A stretch of DNA of 64,000 nucleotides from Flavobacterium luteum (GTDB lineage Bacteria > Bacteroidota > Bacteroidia > Flavobacteriales > Flavobacteriaceae): contig NZ_WAEM01000002.1 of assembly GCF_008806775.1 (NCBI RefSeq), positions 62,001 to 126,000 of the forward strand, written 5' to 3'. Below the pieces are notes generated by a model, which saw nothing but the letters and a program-made list of their open reading frames with translations, was not told the DNA's origin and searched no databases. The stretch's first letter is position 1. Every line of letters begins with the position of its first letter. The position numbers were made by a program, and so were the translations under genes. Of the stretch, positions 57,301-64,000 are shown piece after piece.

Positions 57301-57717
57301 TCTCAATACAATGACTTGACAGTATTTACTAAAGAATTTAAAAACCGTTGGTTAAACCCTGGAGACGAAAACTACACTTCTATTCCTGTAATTGCAGATC
57401 AAGCTTTAATAAGAAATTACAGTTCTACTGGAACCGATTTGGGAATAGCCTACAACACTTATAATTATTCTGATGCAAGAGTAGCAGATGGTGCTTTTGT
57501 TAGGCTTAAAAACATTTCCTTAGGTTATGAATTCCCTAAAGATTTCAAGAAAAAACTTGGAGTGTCTTCTTTCAACTTTAAATTAGTGAGTACAAACCCG
57601 TTATTGATTTATTCAGACAAAAAACTAAACGGTCAAGACCCAGAATTTTTTAGATCAGGTGGCGTTTCGCTACCAATAACAAGTCAGTATACATTTGTAA
57701 TAAATTTATCAATTTAA
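54352..57717 (+). CDS. SusC/RagA-family TonB-dependent outer-membrane transporter
   Basis: A 1121-residue outer-membrane receptor that imports a large substrate with energy from TonB. It has a signal peptide ending near GYAQ, then a carboxypeptidase-regulatory-like beta-sandwich domain ([23 protein letters not shown], about 27-105). The plug follows, with the SusC motif [29 protein letters not shown], and then the 22-strand barrel ending INLSI. It is the first of four genes with short spacers. Neighbouring lipoproteins suggest that its ligand is processed at the surface. The ligand class (glycan, peptide or chelate) is not evident. Confidence 0.95.
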   Translation: [1121 protein letters not shown]

Positions 57718-57722
57718 AAAAC

Positions 57723-59201
57723 ATGAAAACTATAAAATTAACCTTCTATTTTTTGATTGCTATAGGATTTAGTAGTTGTGAAGATTTTCTTTCGGAAATT
57801 CCTGATAATAGAACTCAAATAAATACACCAGAAAAAATTTCAGAACTTTTGGTGAATGCCTATCCAGCAGCAAATTACATGGAGTTTACAGAAACAATGA
57901 CGGATAACGTTTTTGATAGTGGTGACAAGACCCTTACAACACTATTCAATACTCAAAATTACAATTGGGATGTACCTATAAGAGTAGATTTTGACACACC
58001 TGCTAGCTATTGGGAAGCCTGTTACAAAGCTATAGCGCATGCCAATCAAGCATTAGCGTCTATAAAAGAATTAGGAGATACGAAAGAATTGGAACCCCAA
58101 AAAGGAGAAGCATTATTATGTCGCGCTTATGCTCATTTTATGCTCGTTTCACTTTGGTCTAAACCCTATAATCCAGCAACTGCTGCTGCTGATTTAGGAA
58201 TTCCTTATGTACTTGAACCTGAAACAATCTTACTAAAAAAATACAAACGCAATACGGTTGCCGAAGTTTTTAATTTTATAGAAAAAGACTTAGAAGAAGG
58301 ATTGAAATATGTAACAAATGATTATAAGCACCAAAAATTTCATTTTAATAAATCAGCGGCAAATTGTTTTGCAAGTAGGTTTTATTTAGTAAAAGGAGAA
58401 TGGGATAAAGTCATTTCAGTTTCAACAGAATTGGGATCAAATCCCGTAAATAAATTAAGAGATTACCAATCGTATCTTGATGTTGATTTTAGAACAAGAC
58501 AAATAAACTACAGTAGTGCTGATGAAGGAACTAATCTATTACTTGCTTCTGTAAACAGTGTATATTTTAGAAGTTTTTATTCTAATAGATATCAGTTAAC
58601 TGGTGCAGATGAAGGTGAAATATTAGGCAGCCAAACCAATGTTTTTGGTAAAGATTGGTTGTATCAAACCCTATCATATAATGGAAATATAACCAATTTC
58701 ATTCCTAAATATTTTGAATATTTTAAAATTACCAATGCTAATGCAGGTATCGGAGAGCCTTATAATACTCTAGTTTTATTGAGTAACGATGAGTTTTTCT
58801 TAAACAGAATTGAGGCACATATCATGACCAATCAATTTGATTTGGCAAATGTTGAATTGCAATACTTTATTGGCACTAGAACCGATGGGTATGACCCTGA
58901 TAACGATATTATTACCGAAGAATTAATTCTTGACCAATATCCTGTAATTGTAAATGAGTTTACTCCTTTTTATGGGCTAACTCCTAAACAAGCCTCTTAT
59001 ATCAAAGCGTTGGCCGATGTAAGAAAAAGAGATTTTCTTCATGAAGGTTTGCGTTGGTTTGATATTAGACGTTTTGATTTGAAAATTACACACCGCTTTT
59101 TTGATGCTCCACCTAATATTTTACAAAAAGGAGATAAAAGACGCGTGTTACAAATACCCTTAGCAGCTAGTAATCAAGGAATAGAAAAAAACCCAAGATA
59201 A
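57723..59201 (+). CDS. SusD/RagB-family nutrient-binding lipoprotein
   Basis: A 492-residue surface lipoprotein that forms the lid of the SusC transporter. The signal ends in FSSC with lipidated C19, followed by acidic residues, which in Bacteroidota favours surface export. The tetratricopeptide-like core starts with YWEACYKAIAHANQAL, and the C-terminal signature KRDFLHEGLRWFDIRRFDL is that of the SusD family. It begins 5 bases after the SusC gene. Confidence 0.95.
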   Translation: MKTIKLTFYFLIAIGFSSCEDFLSEIPDNRTQINTPEKISELLVNAYPAANYMEFTETMTDNVFDSGDKTLTTLFNTQNYNWDVPIRVDFDTPASYWEACYKAIAHANQALASIKELGDTKELEPQKGEALLCRAYAHFMLVSLWSKPYNPATAAADLGIPYVLEPETILLKKYKRNTVAEVFNFIEKDLEEGLKYVTNDYKHQKFHFNKSAANCFASRFYLVKGEWDKVISVSTELGSNPVNKLRDYQSYLDVDFRTRQINYSSADEGTNLLLASVNSVYFRSFYSNRYQLTGADEGEILGSQTNVFGKDWLYQTLSYNGNITNFIPKYFEYFKITNANAGIGEPYNTLVLLSNDEFFLNRIEAHIMTNQFDLANVELQYFIGTRTDGYDPDNDIITEELILDQYPVIVNEFTPFYGLTPKQASYIKALADVRKRDFLHEGLRWFDIRRFDLKITHRFFDAPPNILQKGDKRRVLQIPLAASNQGIEKNPR

Positions 59202-59225
59202 TTTATTAAATTACTTTTAAATATT

Positions 59226-60086
59226 ATGAAAACAAAAAATAATTTATTTAAAATCGTCACAATACTGCTAATTTCAGTAATGATTAGTTGTTCAAGTGAT
59301 GACAAACTAACAAGCAGTCAGTTGCCGGATTCTAATCCTGAAAATTCAGCATTAGATAATTGGATAGATACCAATTATGTAAATCCGTATAATATTGCAG
59401 TATATTACTCTTGGAATCAGAATAAGGTAGATAACAATCGTTTTTTATTTCCACCTTTTCAAAACAAAGTACAACCTGTTTTAGAAATTGTTAAAACAAT
59501 ATGGCTAGACAGTTATACCGAACTTGGTGGTCCTGATTTTGTAAAAAAAATTGCTCCTAGAGAAATAGTCCTTGTTGGAGGAATTAATTTGAACACCACA
59601 GGAACCGTTACCCTAGGATTAGCAGAGGCGGGACAACGTATTACTTTATTTGAAACCGATAACGTTAACAAAAAAGACAGAGAAAATGTTCAACGATTTA
59701 TAGCAACTATTCAACATGAGTATATTCATATCTTAAATCAAACGAAACCATTTAACGAACAGGCTTTTGAAAAAATAACACCTGCAGGTTATACAACAAA
59801 CTGGTACGCAACACCAATAGAACAAGCTAGAGAAGAAGGCTTTATAACCGATTATGCTAGAGCCAGCGTTATTGAAGATTTTGCCGAAATGGCTTCTATA
59901 ATGCTAACCTATTCAAAAGACGAATATCAAAATATACTGGATAGTATTGTTAGCGACAAAGCCTATTTTGATATTAAAGCTAAAGAAGCATTGGTTGTAA
60001 GTTATTTCAAGCAAGCATTTAATATCGATTTTTATGCTTTAAGAGATGCTGCAGAGAGAAATACGGATAAAGTTGTAAACGATTAA
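59226..60086 (+). CDS. Lipoprotein zinc metallohydrolase associated with SusCD
   Basis: A 286-residue lipoprotein with the lipidated cysteine at C22 followed by SSDD. The zinc-binding motif HEYIH lies at 164-168, and a plausible third ligand is the glutamate of EDFAEMAS about 60 residues later, as in gluzincins. It resembles the family annotated as 'substrate import-associated zinc metallohydrolase lipoprotein' or putative zinc-binding metallopeptidase of Bacteroidota, which is found next to SusC/SusD pairs. It would cut the imported substrate, perhaps a peptide or protein, at the cell surface. It is 24 bases after the SusD gene. Confidence 0.85.
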   Translation: MKTKNNLFKIVTILLISVMISCSSDDKLTSSQLPDSNPENSALDNWIDTNYVNPYNIAVYYSWNQNKVDNNRFLFPPFQNKVQPVLEIVKTIWLDSYTELGGPDFVKKIAPREIVLVGGINLNTTGTVTLGLAEAGQRITLFETDNVNKKDRENVQRFIATIQHEYIHILNQTKPFNEQAFEKITPAGYTTNWYATPIEQAREEGFITDYARASVIEDFAEMASIMLTYSKDEYQNILDSIVSDKAYFDIKAKEALVVSYFKQAFNIDFYALRDAAERNTDKVVND

Positions 60087-60126
60087 TTAAATCTTGTGCT
60101 AAAATAGCACTGCAAATAAAAAATAA

Positions 60127-61473
60127 ATGAAAATGAAAAATTTAATAAAGCTCATTCTAATTCTAATAATTACATTGCAATTTGTTGGCTGTGAGAACAA
60201 GGAGGACATCACTGTATTTGATCAAAACGCAACTGAAAGATTAAATACCCGTACTAAAGAATTATCAGACATTCTACTTTCCTCAGAATATGGTTGGAAA
60301 GCAGTGTATTTTACTGACAGTACTCAACTAGGTGGTTTTACGCATTTATTCAAATTTAAAGATTTGAAAAATGTAGACATGGCTTCTGATTTTGATGAAG
60401 ACACTTCTATAAGTAGTAGTGAATATAAATTAGAATTAGGAAGTACTGTAAGTTTATTGTTTACAACAAGAAATAGAATACATCTCCTTTCAGATTCTGA
60501 CAATTATCCAACAGCCGAATTAAGAGGACAAGGATATAAGGGTGATTTCCAGTTTTTGTATTATGGGCAAGAAAATGGCGAAATTATTTTCAGAACCAAT
60601 AGAAGTTTTGAAGAATTGCGTTTTGTAAAGGCTACCGCACAAGATTGGGGCGATTTAGCAAAAAACACAACTATACGTGCAAATTTAACTGGCACAATAG
60701 ATTCCTCCCTGTTTAAATTCTTAGAAACAAATGATGGAAATACTATTGAAAAATTCGATTTCAATTATGATGTTCCTTCACGTTTTGCAGATGCCACTCC
60801 TATTGATGTTTCATCAGATGAAACTAAATCTTTCGCAATTGCTTATACTCCAACTGGAATTATTGTAAAACCAGCCCTAACGGTCAACGGTCAAAAATTA
60901 TCTGTTTTTACATATGATTCAGAAACTAAAAACTTTGTAGCAACTGGAACAGGTGGTGTTTCTGCAATAATTGGCAGCACCAATATTCCTCCGCTTTTAA
61001 CAGATGATTATAAAGATTTATTGTCTGGAAATCCAGAAACAGGATTTGGATATATTGCAGAATACCTTGAGGGAGCATCATCAAACTCACCTCTGTTTGA
61101 ATCTATTATTAATGAAATAAATGCAGGACTTCCTCCTGGCGTAGCAATTGATAGAGTTCAATTTATTTTTAATGATGGTCCCTTCAATTATGTAGCATAT
61201 ACATTTACTGGAGGAAAGAAGGCAATATTACATCTCTTTACAACAACTGAAGATGAAATAAACAAGGCAATAATTTTTACACCTGGAGCATGGCAAGAAA
61301 ATGGCAAAACAATTGCTGCTCCCGCTTTTTTAAAAAATTTAGACGATCAAATAATGAATTCATCTGGTCTTTATGTTAAAAAAGAAAACTTTAATATCGC
61401 TTTTTCTAATGATATTTATACTTTTACAAGTACAACAACACCATTTAGAATAACCACTTATTCGTTTCAATAA
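60127..61473 (+). CDS. DUF4302 surface lipoprotein
   Basis: A 448-residue lipoprotein (lipidated C22 in FVGC, then ENKED). It matches DUF4302, a Bacteroidota family that is often encoded beside SusCD pairs and zinc metallohydrolase lipoproteins. After the signal, the ATERLNTRTKELSDILLSSEYGWKAVYF segment and a beta-rich body are visible. No catalytic motif is evident, so a substrate-binding role is more likely. It ends the operon 15 bases before a terminator. Confidence 0.85.
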   Translation: MKMKNLIKLILILIITLQFVGCENKEDITVFDQNATERLNTRTKELSDILLSSEYGWKAVYFTDSTQLGGFTHLFKFKDLKNVDMASDFDEDTSISSSEYKLELGSTVSLLFTTRNRIHLLSDSDNYPTAELRGQGYKGDFQFLYYGQENGEIIFRTNRSFEELRFVKATAQDWGDLAKNTTIRANLTGTIDSSLFKFLETNDGNTIEKFDFNYDVPSRFADATPIDVSSDETKSFAIAYTPTGIIVKPALTVNGQKLSVFTYDSETKNFVATGTGGVSAIIGSTNIPPLLTDDYKDLLSGNPETGFGYIAEYLEGASSNSPLFESIINEINAGLPPGVAIDRVQFIFNDGPFNYVAYTFTGGKKAILHLFTTTEDEINKAIIFTPGAWQENGKTIAAPAFLKNLDDQIMNSSGLYVKKENFNIAFSNDIYTFTSTTTPFRITTYSFQ

Positions 61474-61487
61474 ATAAATAAATTTTC

Positions 61488-61520
61488 AAAAAAGGTTGTC
61501 TTTTCAAGGCAACCTTTTTT
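61488..61520 (+). terminator. Terminator of the SusCD operon
   Basis: AAAAAAGGTTG pairs with CAACCTTTTTT around an 11-base loop and ends in T residues. It follows the DUF4302 stop by 15 bases. Confidence 0.9.
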
Positions 61521-61560
61521 ATTAAATATAGTTTCAGTTATTTGTATTTTATTTTAAAAT

Positions 61561-62226
61561 ATGTTAAAAAACAACTTTTCTGATTTTAAATATGAAAGTG
61601 GTACTGACGAAGCAGGACGTGGTTGTCTTGCTGGTCCTGTAACAGCCGCAGTGGTTGTTCTTCCACCAGATTTTCAGAATGAATTATTAAATGACTCCAA
61701 GCAATTATCTGAAAAAATAAGAGAAAAATTAAAATCAATTATCAAAGAACAATCACTTTCGTATGCTATAACACATTTGTTCCCGAAGGAGATTGACGAA
61801 ATTAACATTCTAAATGCTTCGATGAAAGCCATGCAAGAATGTATTTTGAAATTAAACCCAAAGCCTGAATTTATTATCGTAGATGGAAACCGTTCCTTGA
61901 ATGCCAAATTGGGATTAGTAAGCGTTTTTGGAAAACAGTTTTCAAAAAATGAAATCAAAATTTTAAAGTCAATTCCCAACCAAAGTATTATTAATGGGGA
62001 TTCAAAATATTTAAGTATTGCCGCAGCTTCGGTTTTAGCAAAAACGGAGCGAGATGCTTACATGAATACTATTCACGAGGAATTCCCTATGTATAATTGG
62101 AAACAAAATAAAGGCTATCCAACAAAAGAGCATCGTGAAGCAATACGAATACATGGTGTAACTAAATACCACAGGATGACGTTTCGCTTGCTGCCAGAAC
62201 AATTGAATTTAGATTTAGAATTTTAA
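61561..62226 (+). CDS. rnhB: Ribonuclease HII
   Basis: A 221-residue enzyme that removes RNA from RNA-DNA hybrids and misincorporated ribonucleotides. The catalytic motif [13 protein letters not shown] (D16, E17) is intact, as is FIIVDGN with the third acid and KTERDAYM near the C-terminus. The end overlaps the convergent lipB gene by 12 bases, and no terminator lies between the two. Confidence 0.95.
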   Translation: MLKNNFSDFKYESGTDEAGRGCLAGPVTAAVVVLPPDFQNELLNDSKQLSEKIREKLKSIIKEQSLSYAITHLFPKEIDEINILNASMKAMQECILKLNPKPEFIIVDGNRSLNAKLGLVSVFGKQFSKNEIKILKSIPNQSIINGDSKYLSIAAASVLAKTERDAYMNTIHEEFPMYNWKQNKGYPTKEHREAIRIHGVTKYHRMTFRLLPEQLNLDLEF

Positions 62227-62925
62227 ATTTTGGATTTCCGCCTCAAACAATTCAGAAAAATGTTTTAAAATTTTAGCTTTCACTTCGGCTTCATCCACTT
62301 TCTCAACACCGAGCTCAACGTTTAAAGAAGTAACAGCTTTACCTCGAATACCACAGGGAATAATATTATCGAAATAACCCAAATCGACATTGACGTTTAA
62401 GGCAAAACCGTGCATCGTTACCCAACGTGAAGCCCGAACACCCATAGCGCAAATTTTACGTGCAAATGGAGTTCCTACTCCCAGCCAAACTCCAGTTTCT
62501 CCCTCGCTTCTGCCACATACTAATCCGTATTCTTGCAAAGTCAATATAATTGCTTCCTCTAAAAATCGCAAATACTTGTGTATATCTGTAAAAAAATTTT
62601 CTAAATCTAATATAGGATATCCCACTATTTGCCCTGGTCCGTGATAAGTAATGTCTCCTCCACGATTAATTTTGTAGAAAGTTGCTCCTTTAGCTTCCAG
62701 TTGCTTTTCGTTTAATAATAGATTTTCTAAATCGCCACTTTTACCTAAAGTATACACATGAGGATGTTCTACTAAAAGTAGGAAGTTAGGAGTTGGAAGA
62801 TGGGAGTTTGAATTTCGGTTTTTAATTTTTATCTCGACAACTTCTTTAAAAAGTGATTCTTGATACTCCCAAGTCGCTTTATAGTCTTTTAAACCTAAAT
62901 CTTGAAGTTGTACTATTTTGTTCAT
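62215..62925 (-). CDS. lipB: Lipoate-protein ligase B (octanoyltransferase)
   Basis: A 236-residue enzyme that moves octanoyl groups from acyl carrier protein to lipoyl domains. I start at ATG 62925 ([16 protein letters not shown]) rather than TTG 62940. The family signatures are [21 protein letters not shown] and, near the C-terminus, [14 protein letters not shown] with the catalytic cysteine and lysine. Residues about 37-51, between the KIKN helix and [10 protein letters not shown], are encoded by a degenerate 7-base tandem repeat. That is a variable loop in the family, so function is probably kept. Confidence 0.93.
   Translation of the reverse strand: MNKIVQLQDLGLKDYKATWEYQESLFKEVVEIKIKNRNSNSHLPTPNFLLLVEHPHVYTLGKSGDLENLLLNEKQLEAKGATFYKINRGGDITYHGPGQIVGYPILDLENFFTDIHKYLRFLEEAIILTLQEYGLVCGRSEGETGVWLGVGTPFARKICAMGVRASRWVTMHGFALNVNVDLGYFDNIIPCGIRGKAVTSLNVELGVEKVDEAEVKAKILKHFSELFEAEIQNLKF
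62777..62811 (-). repeat. Heptad repeat array inside the lipB coding sequence
   Basis: Five consecutive 7-base units near AGTTGGA on the plus strand lie in frame inside lipB. They encode a low-complexity loop rich in Asn, Ser, Pro and Leu. Confidence 0.75.
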
Positions 62926-62953
62926 TTTATAAAGAGACAAAGGTTTTAGGTTT

Positions 62954-62987
62954 CAAAGGTACAAAGGTTTTAGATTGTAGCCATCAA
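62954..62987 (-). promoter_or_regulatory. Probable promoter of lipB
   Basis: On the minus strand TTG (62985-62987), a 23-base spacer and TACCTTTG (62954-62961) fit the looser flavobacterial consensus. The leader would be about 25 bases long to the ATG at 62925. Confidence 0.5.
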
Positions 62988-63054
62988 TTTTTATATACCA
63001 AAATTACATTTCAAATTTACTGTTTCTTACTTTTCAACTTTGAGCCTTTGTCCC

Positions 63055-63086
63055 TTTGCAACTTTATAACTTATAACCTATCTTTG
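63055..63086 (+). promoter_or_regulatory. Promoter of lysS
   Basis: TTTG (63055-63058), a 20-base spacer and TATCTTTG (63079-63086) match the Bacteroidota consensus, 20 bases before the lysS start. Both boxes are parts of the heptad array. Confidence 0.8.
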
Positions 63087-63106
63087 CACTCTTAAAATTA
63101 GAATAC

Positions 63107-64000
63107 ATGGCCTTATCCGAACAAGAAATCTTACGTAGAGAAGCACTTACAGAATTACGAAATTTAGGTATTGAACCTTATCCAGCAGCCGAATTTACAA
63201 CTACAGCTTATTCTAACGAAATACTTGCTAATTTCGAAAAATTCGAGGGTAAAGAAGTTGTTTTAGCGGGAAGATTGATGGGAAAACGCATCATGGGAAA
63301 AGCTTCATTTGCAGAATTGAAGGATGCTGAAGGTCGAATTCAAGTATATGTTTCTAGAGATGATATTTCTACTGACGAGGAGAAAACCATGTATAATGTG
63401 GTTTTCAAAAAGCTATTAGACATCGGCGATTTTATAGGAGTTCGAGGTACCGTTTTTAAAACGCAAGTAGGCGAAATTTCCGTTCATATTTATGGTTTAA
63501 CCGTTTTGGCGAAAGCTTTAAAACCGCTCCCAGTTGTAAAAATTGATGCTGAAGGTAAAGCACATGATGCTTTTTCAGATCCTGAACAAAGATACCGTCG
63601 TCGCTATGTAGATTTGACTGTAAACGACCATGTGAAAGAAACGTTTATCAAGAGAACAAAATTGTTCAATTCGATGCGATCCTTTTTTAATAATAAAGGC
63701 TATTTAGAAGTTGAAACTCCTGTTTTGCAACCCATTCCTGGTGGTGCTGCCGCTAGACCTTTTATTACCCATCACAACTCGCTTGACATTCCGCTTTATA
63801 TGCGAATTGCGAACGAATTGTATCTAAAAAGATTGATTGTAGGTGGTTTTGATGGAGTGTATGAGTTTTCGAAAAACTTCCGTAACGAAGGAATGGACAG
63901 AACGCACAACCCAGAGTTTACCGCAATGGAAATATATGTAGCCTACAAAGACTACAACTGGATGATGAACTTTACCGAAAATTTGTTAGAGCATTGCGCT
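63107..64000 (+). CDS. lysS: Lysyl-tRNA synthetase, class II, 3' end outside window
   Basis: The first 298 codons of a class II lysyl-tRNA synthetase, running off the right edge. The N-terminal OB-fold anticodon-binding domain is seen up to about residue 145 (VVLAGRLMGKRIMGKASFAEL). The start of the catalytic domain has motif 1 around KTKLFNSMRSFFNNKGYLEVETP and motif 2 in FRNEGMDRTHNPEFTAMEIY. The enzyme charges tRNA-Lys with lysine. It has its own consensus promoter. Confidence 0.96.
   Translation, partial: MALSEQEILRREALTELRNLGIEPYPAAEFTTTAYSNEILANFEKFEGKEVVLAGRLMGKRIMGKASFAELKDAEGRIQVYVSRDDISTDEEKTMYNVVFKKLLDIGDFIGVRGTVFKTQVGEISVHIYGLTVLAKALKPLPVVKIDAEGKAHDAFSDPEQRYRRRYVDLTVNDHVKETFIKRTKLFNSMRSFFNNKGYLEVETPVLQPIPGGAAARPFITHHNSLDIPLYMRIANELYLKRLIVGGFDGVYEFSKNFRNEGMDRTHNPEFTAMEIYVAYKDYNWMMNFTENLLEHCA

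Larger units (their letters stand above)
62938..63086. repeat. Facing heptad arrays in the lipB-lysS spacer
   Basis: On the minus strand, units near ACCTTTG run from 62967 down to 62940. The 12-base string CAAAGGTTTTAG occurs twice (62938 and 62962). On the plus strand, units near CCCTTTG, then ATAACTT, run from 63037 to 63086 with one slipped base. The two arrays point at each other and carry the promoters of lipB and lysS. Confidence 0.65.

Noticed and set aside
1..64000. CRISPR arrays, rRNA genes, insertion sequences, prophage or an origin of replication
   Set aside because: No regularly spaced identical repeats, no rRNA-like sequence, no transposase or phage protein, and no dnaA box cluster were seen.

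Overview
The window is a stretch of chromosome from a member of the Bacteroidota, very probably a Flavobacterium-like Flavobacteriaceae. The evidence is low-GC DNA, promoters of the Bacteroidota type (TTTG, about 19-20 bases, TAnnTTTG), start codons almost without Shine-Dalgarno sequences, SusC/SusD and PorV/PorQ-type outer-membrane proteins, and Bacteroidota-specific families (DUF3467, DUF2851, DUF4302, DUF4369). It is mostly core genome. There is no prophage, transposase, CRISPR array or rRNA operon.

Layout. 1-4.9 kb: the end of a DUF4369-type protein, a tRNA-Thr, the leftward cluster idi-queD-bcp-manA plus a small helical protein, and rightward genes for exported methionine sulfoxide reductases B and A. 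4.9-10.8 kb: a GapN-type dehydrogenase, a FAD oxidoreductase, a small unknown protein and RecQ. 10.8-13.8 kb: a rightward operon kdsD-tatC-AhpD-like-lptB. 13.8-14.9 kb: a small accessory island with a leucine-rich-repeat gene and a gene remnant. 14.9-18.1 kb: pssA, a PorV/PorQ-like barrel and a DUF4105/Lnb_N protein. 18.0-28.6 kb: a nine-gene leftward exopolysaccharide/O-antigen cluster. 28.8-30.9 kb: a divergent, very AT-rich pair of a Dpm1-like glycosyltransferase and a polytopic membrane protein, plausibly a GT-C transferase. 31.0-46.2 kb: the leftward information-processing block rpsU-xerC-hpf-tRNA(Thr,Tyr,Thr)-tuf-tRNA-Trp-secE-nusG-rplKAJL-rpoBC-DUF3467. 46.4-54.1 kb: acyl-CoA dehydrogenase, a helix-hairpin-helix protein, PspC, DUF2851, an exonuclease, a cystathionine beta-synthase-like enzyme and a putative porin. 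54.3-61.5 kb: a SusC-SusD-metallohydrolase-DUF4302 outer-membrane uptake operon. 61.5-64 kb: rnhB, lipB and the start of lysS.

How the genes work together. The 31-46 kb block makes and regulates the transcription and translation machinery. The 18-31 kb region makes a surface glycan: lipid-linked initiation by a polyprenyl glycosylphosphotransferase, chain extension by GT4 and GT2 enzymes, and a Wzy/WaaL-type polymerase or ligase. kdsD and lptB feed lipopolysaccharide assembly. The 54-61 kb operon encodes a TonB-dependent importer with two accessory surface lipoproteins.

The most interesting signals are not ordinary genes. First, tandem arrays of degenerate 7-bp units recur at several places: rpoB-rpoC, two tRNA spacers, upstream of rpsU, inside the lipB coding sequence, and both sides of the lipB-lysS spacer. 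The motif differs from locus to locus, and in the lysS promoter the 28-bp TTTG-to-TTTG spacing equals four heptads. Second, rpsU is the only gene I noticed with a full-strength Shine-Dalgarno sequence, fitting bS21 autoregulation. Third, the tRNA-tuf promoter overlaps the hpf terminator. Fourth, RecQ lacks all its zinc-binding cysteines. Fifth, the LRR island may be an eroded toxin-immunity-like locus.
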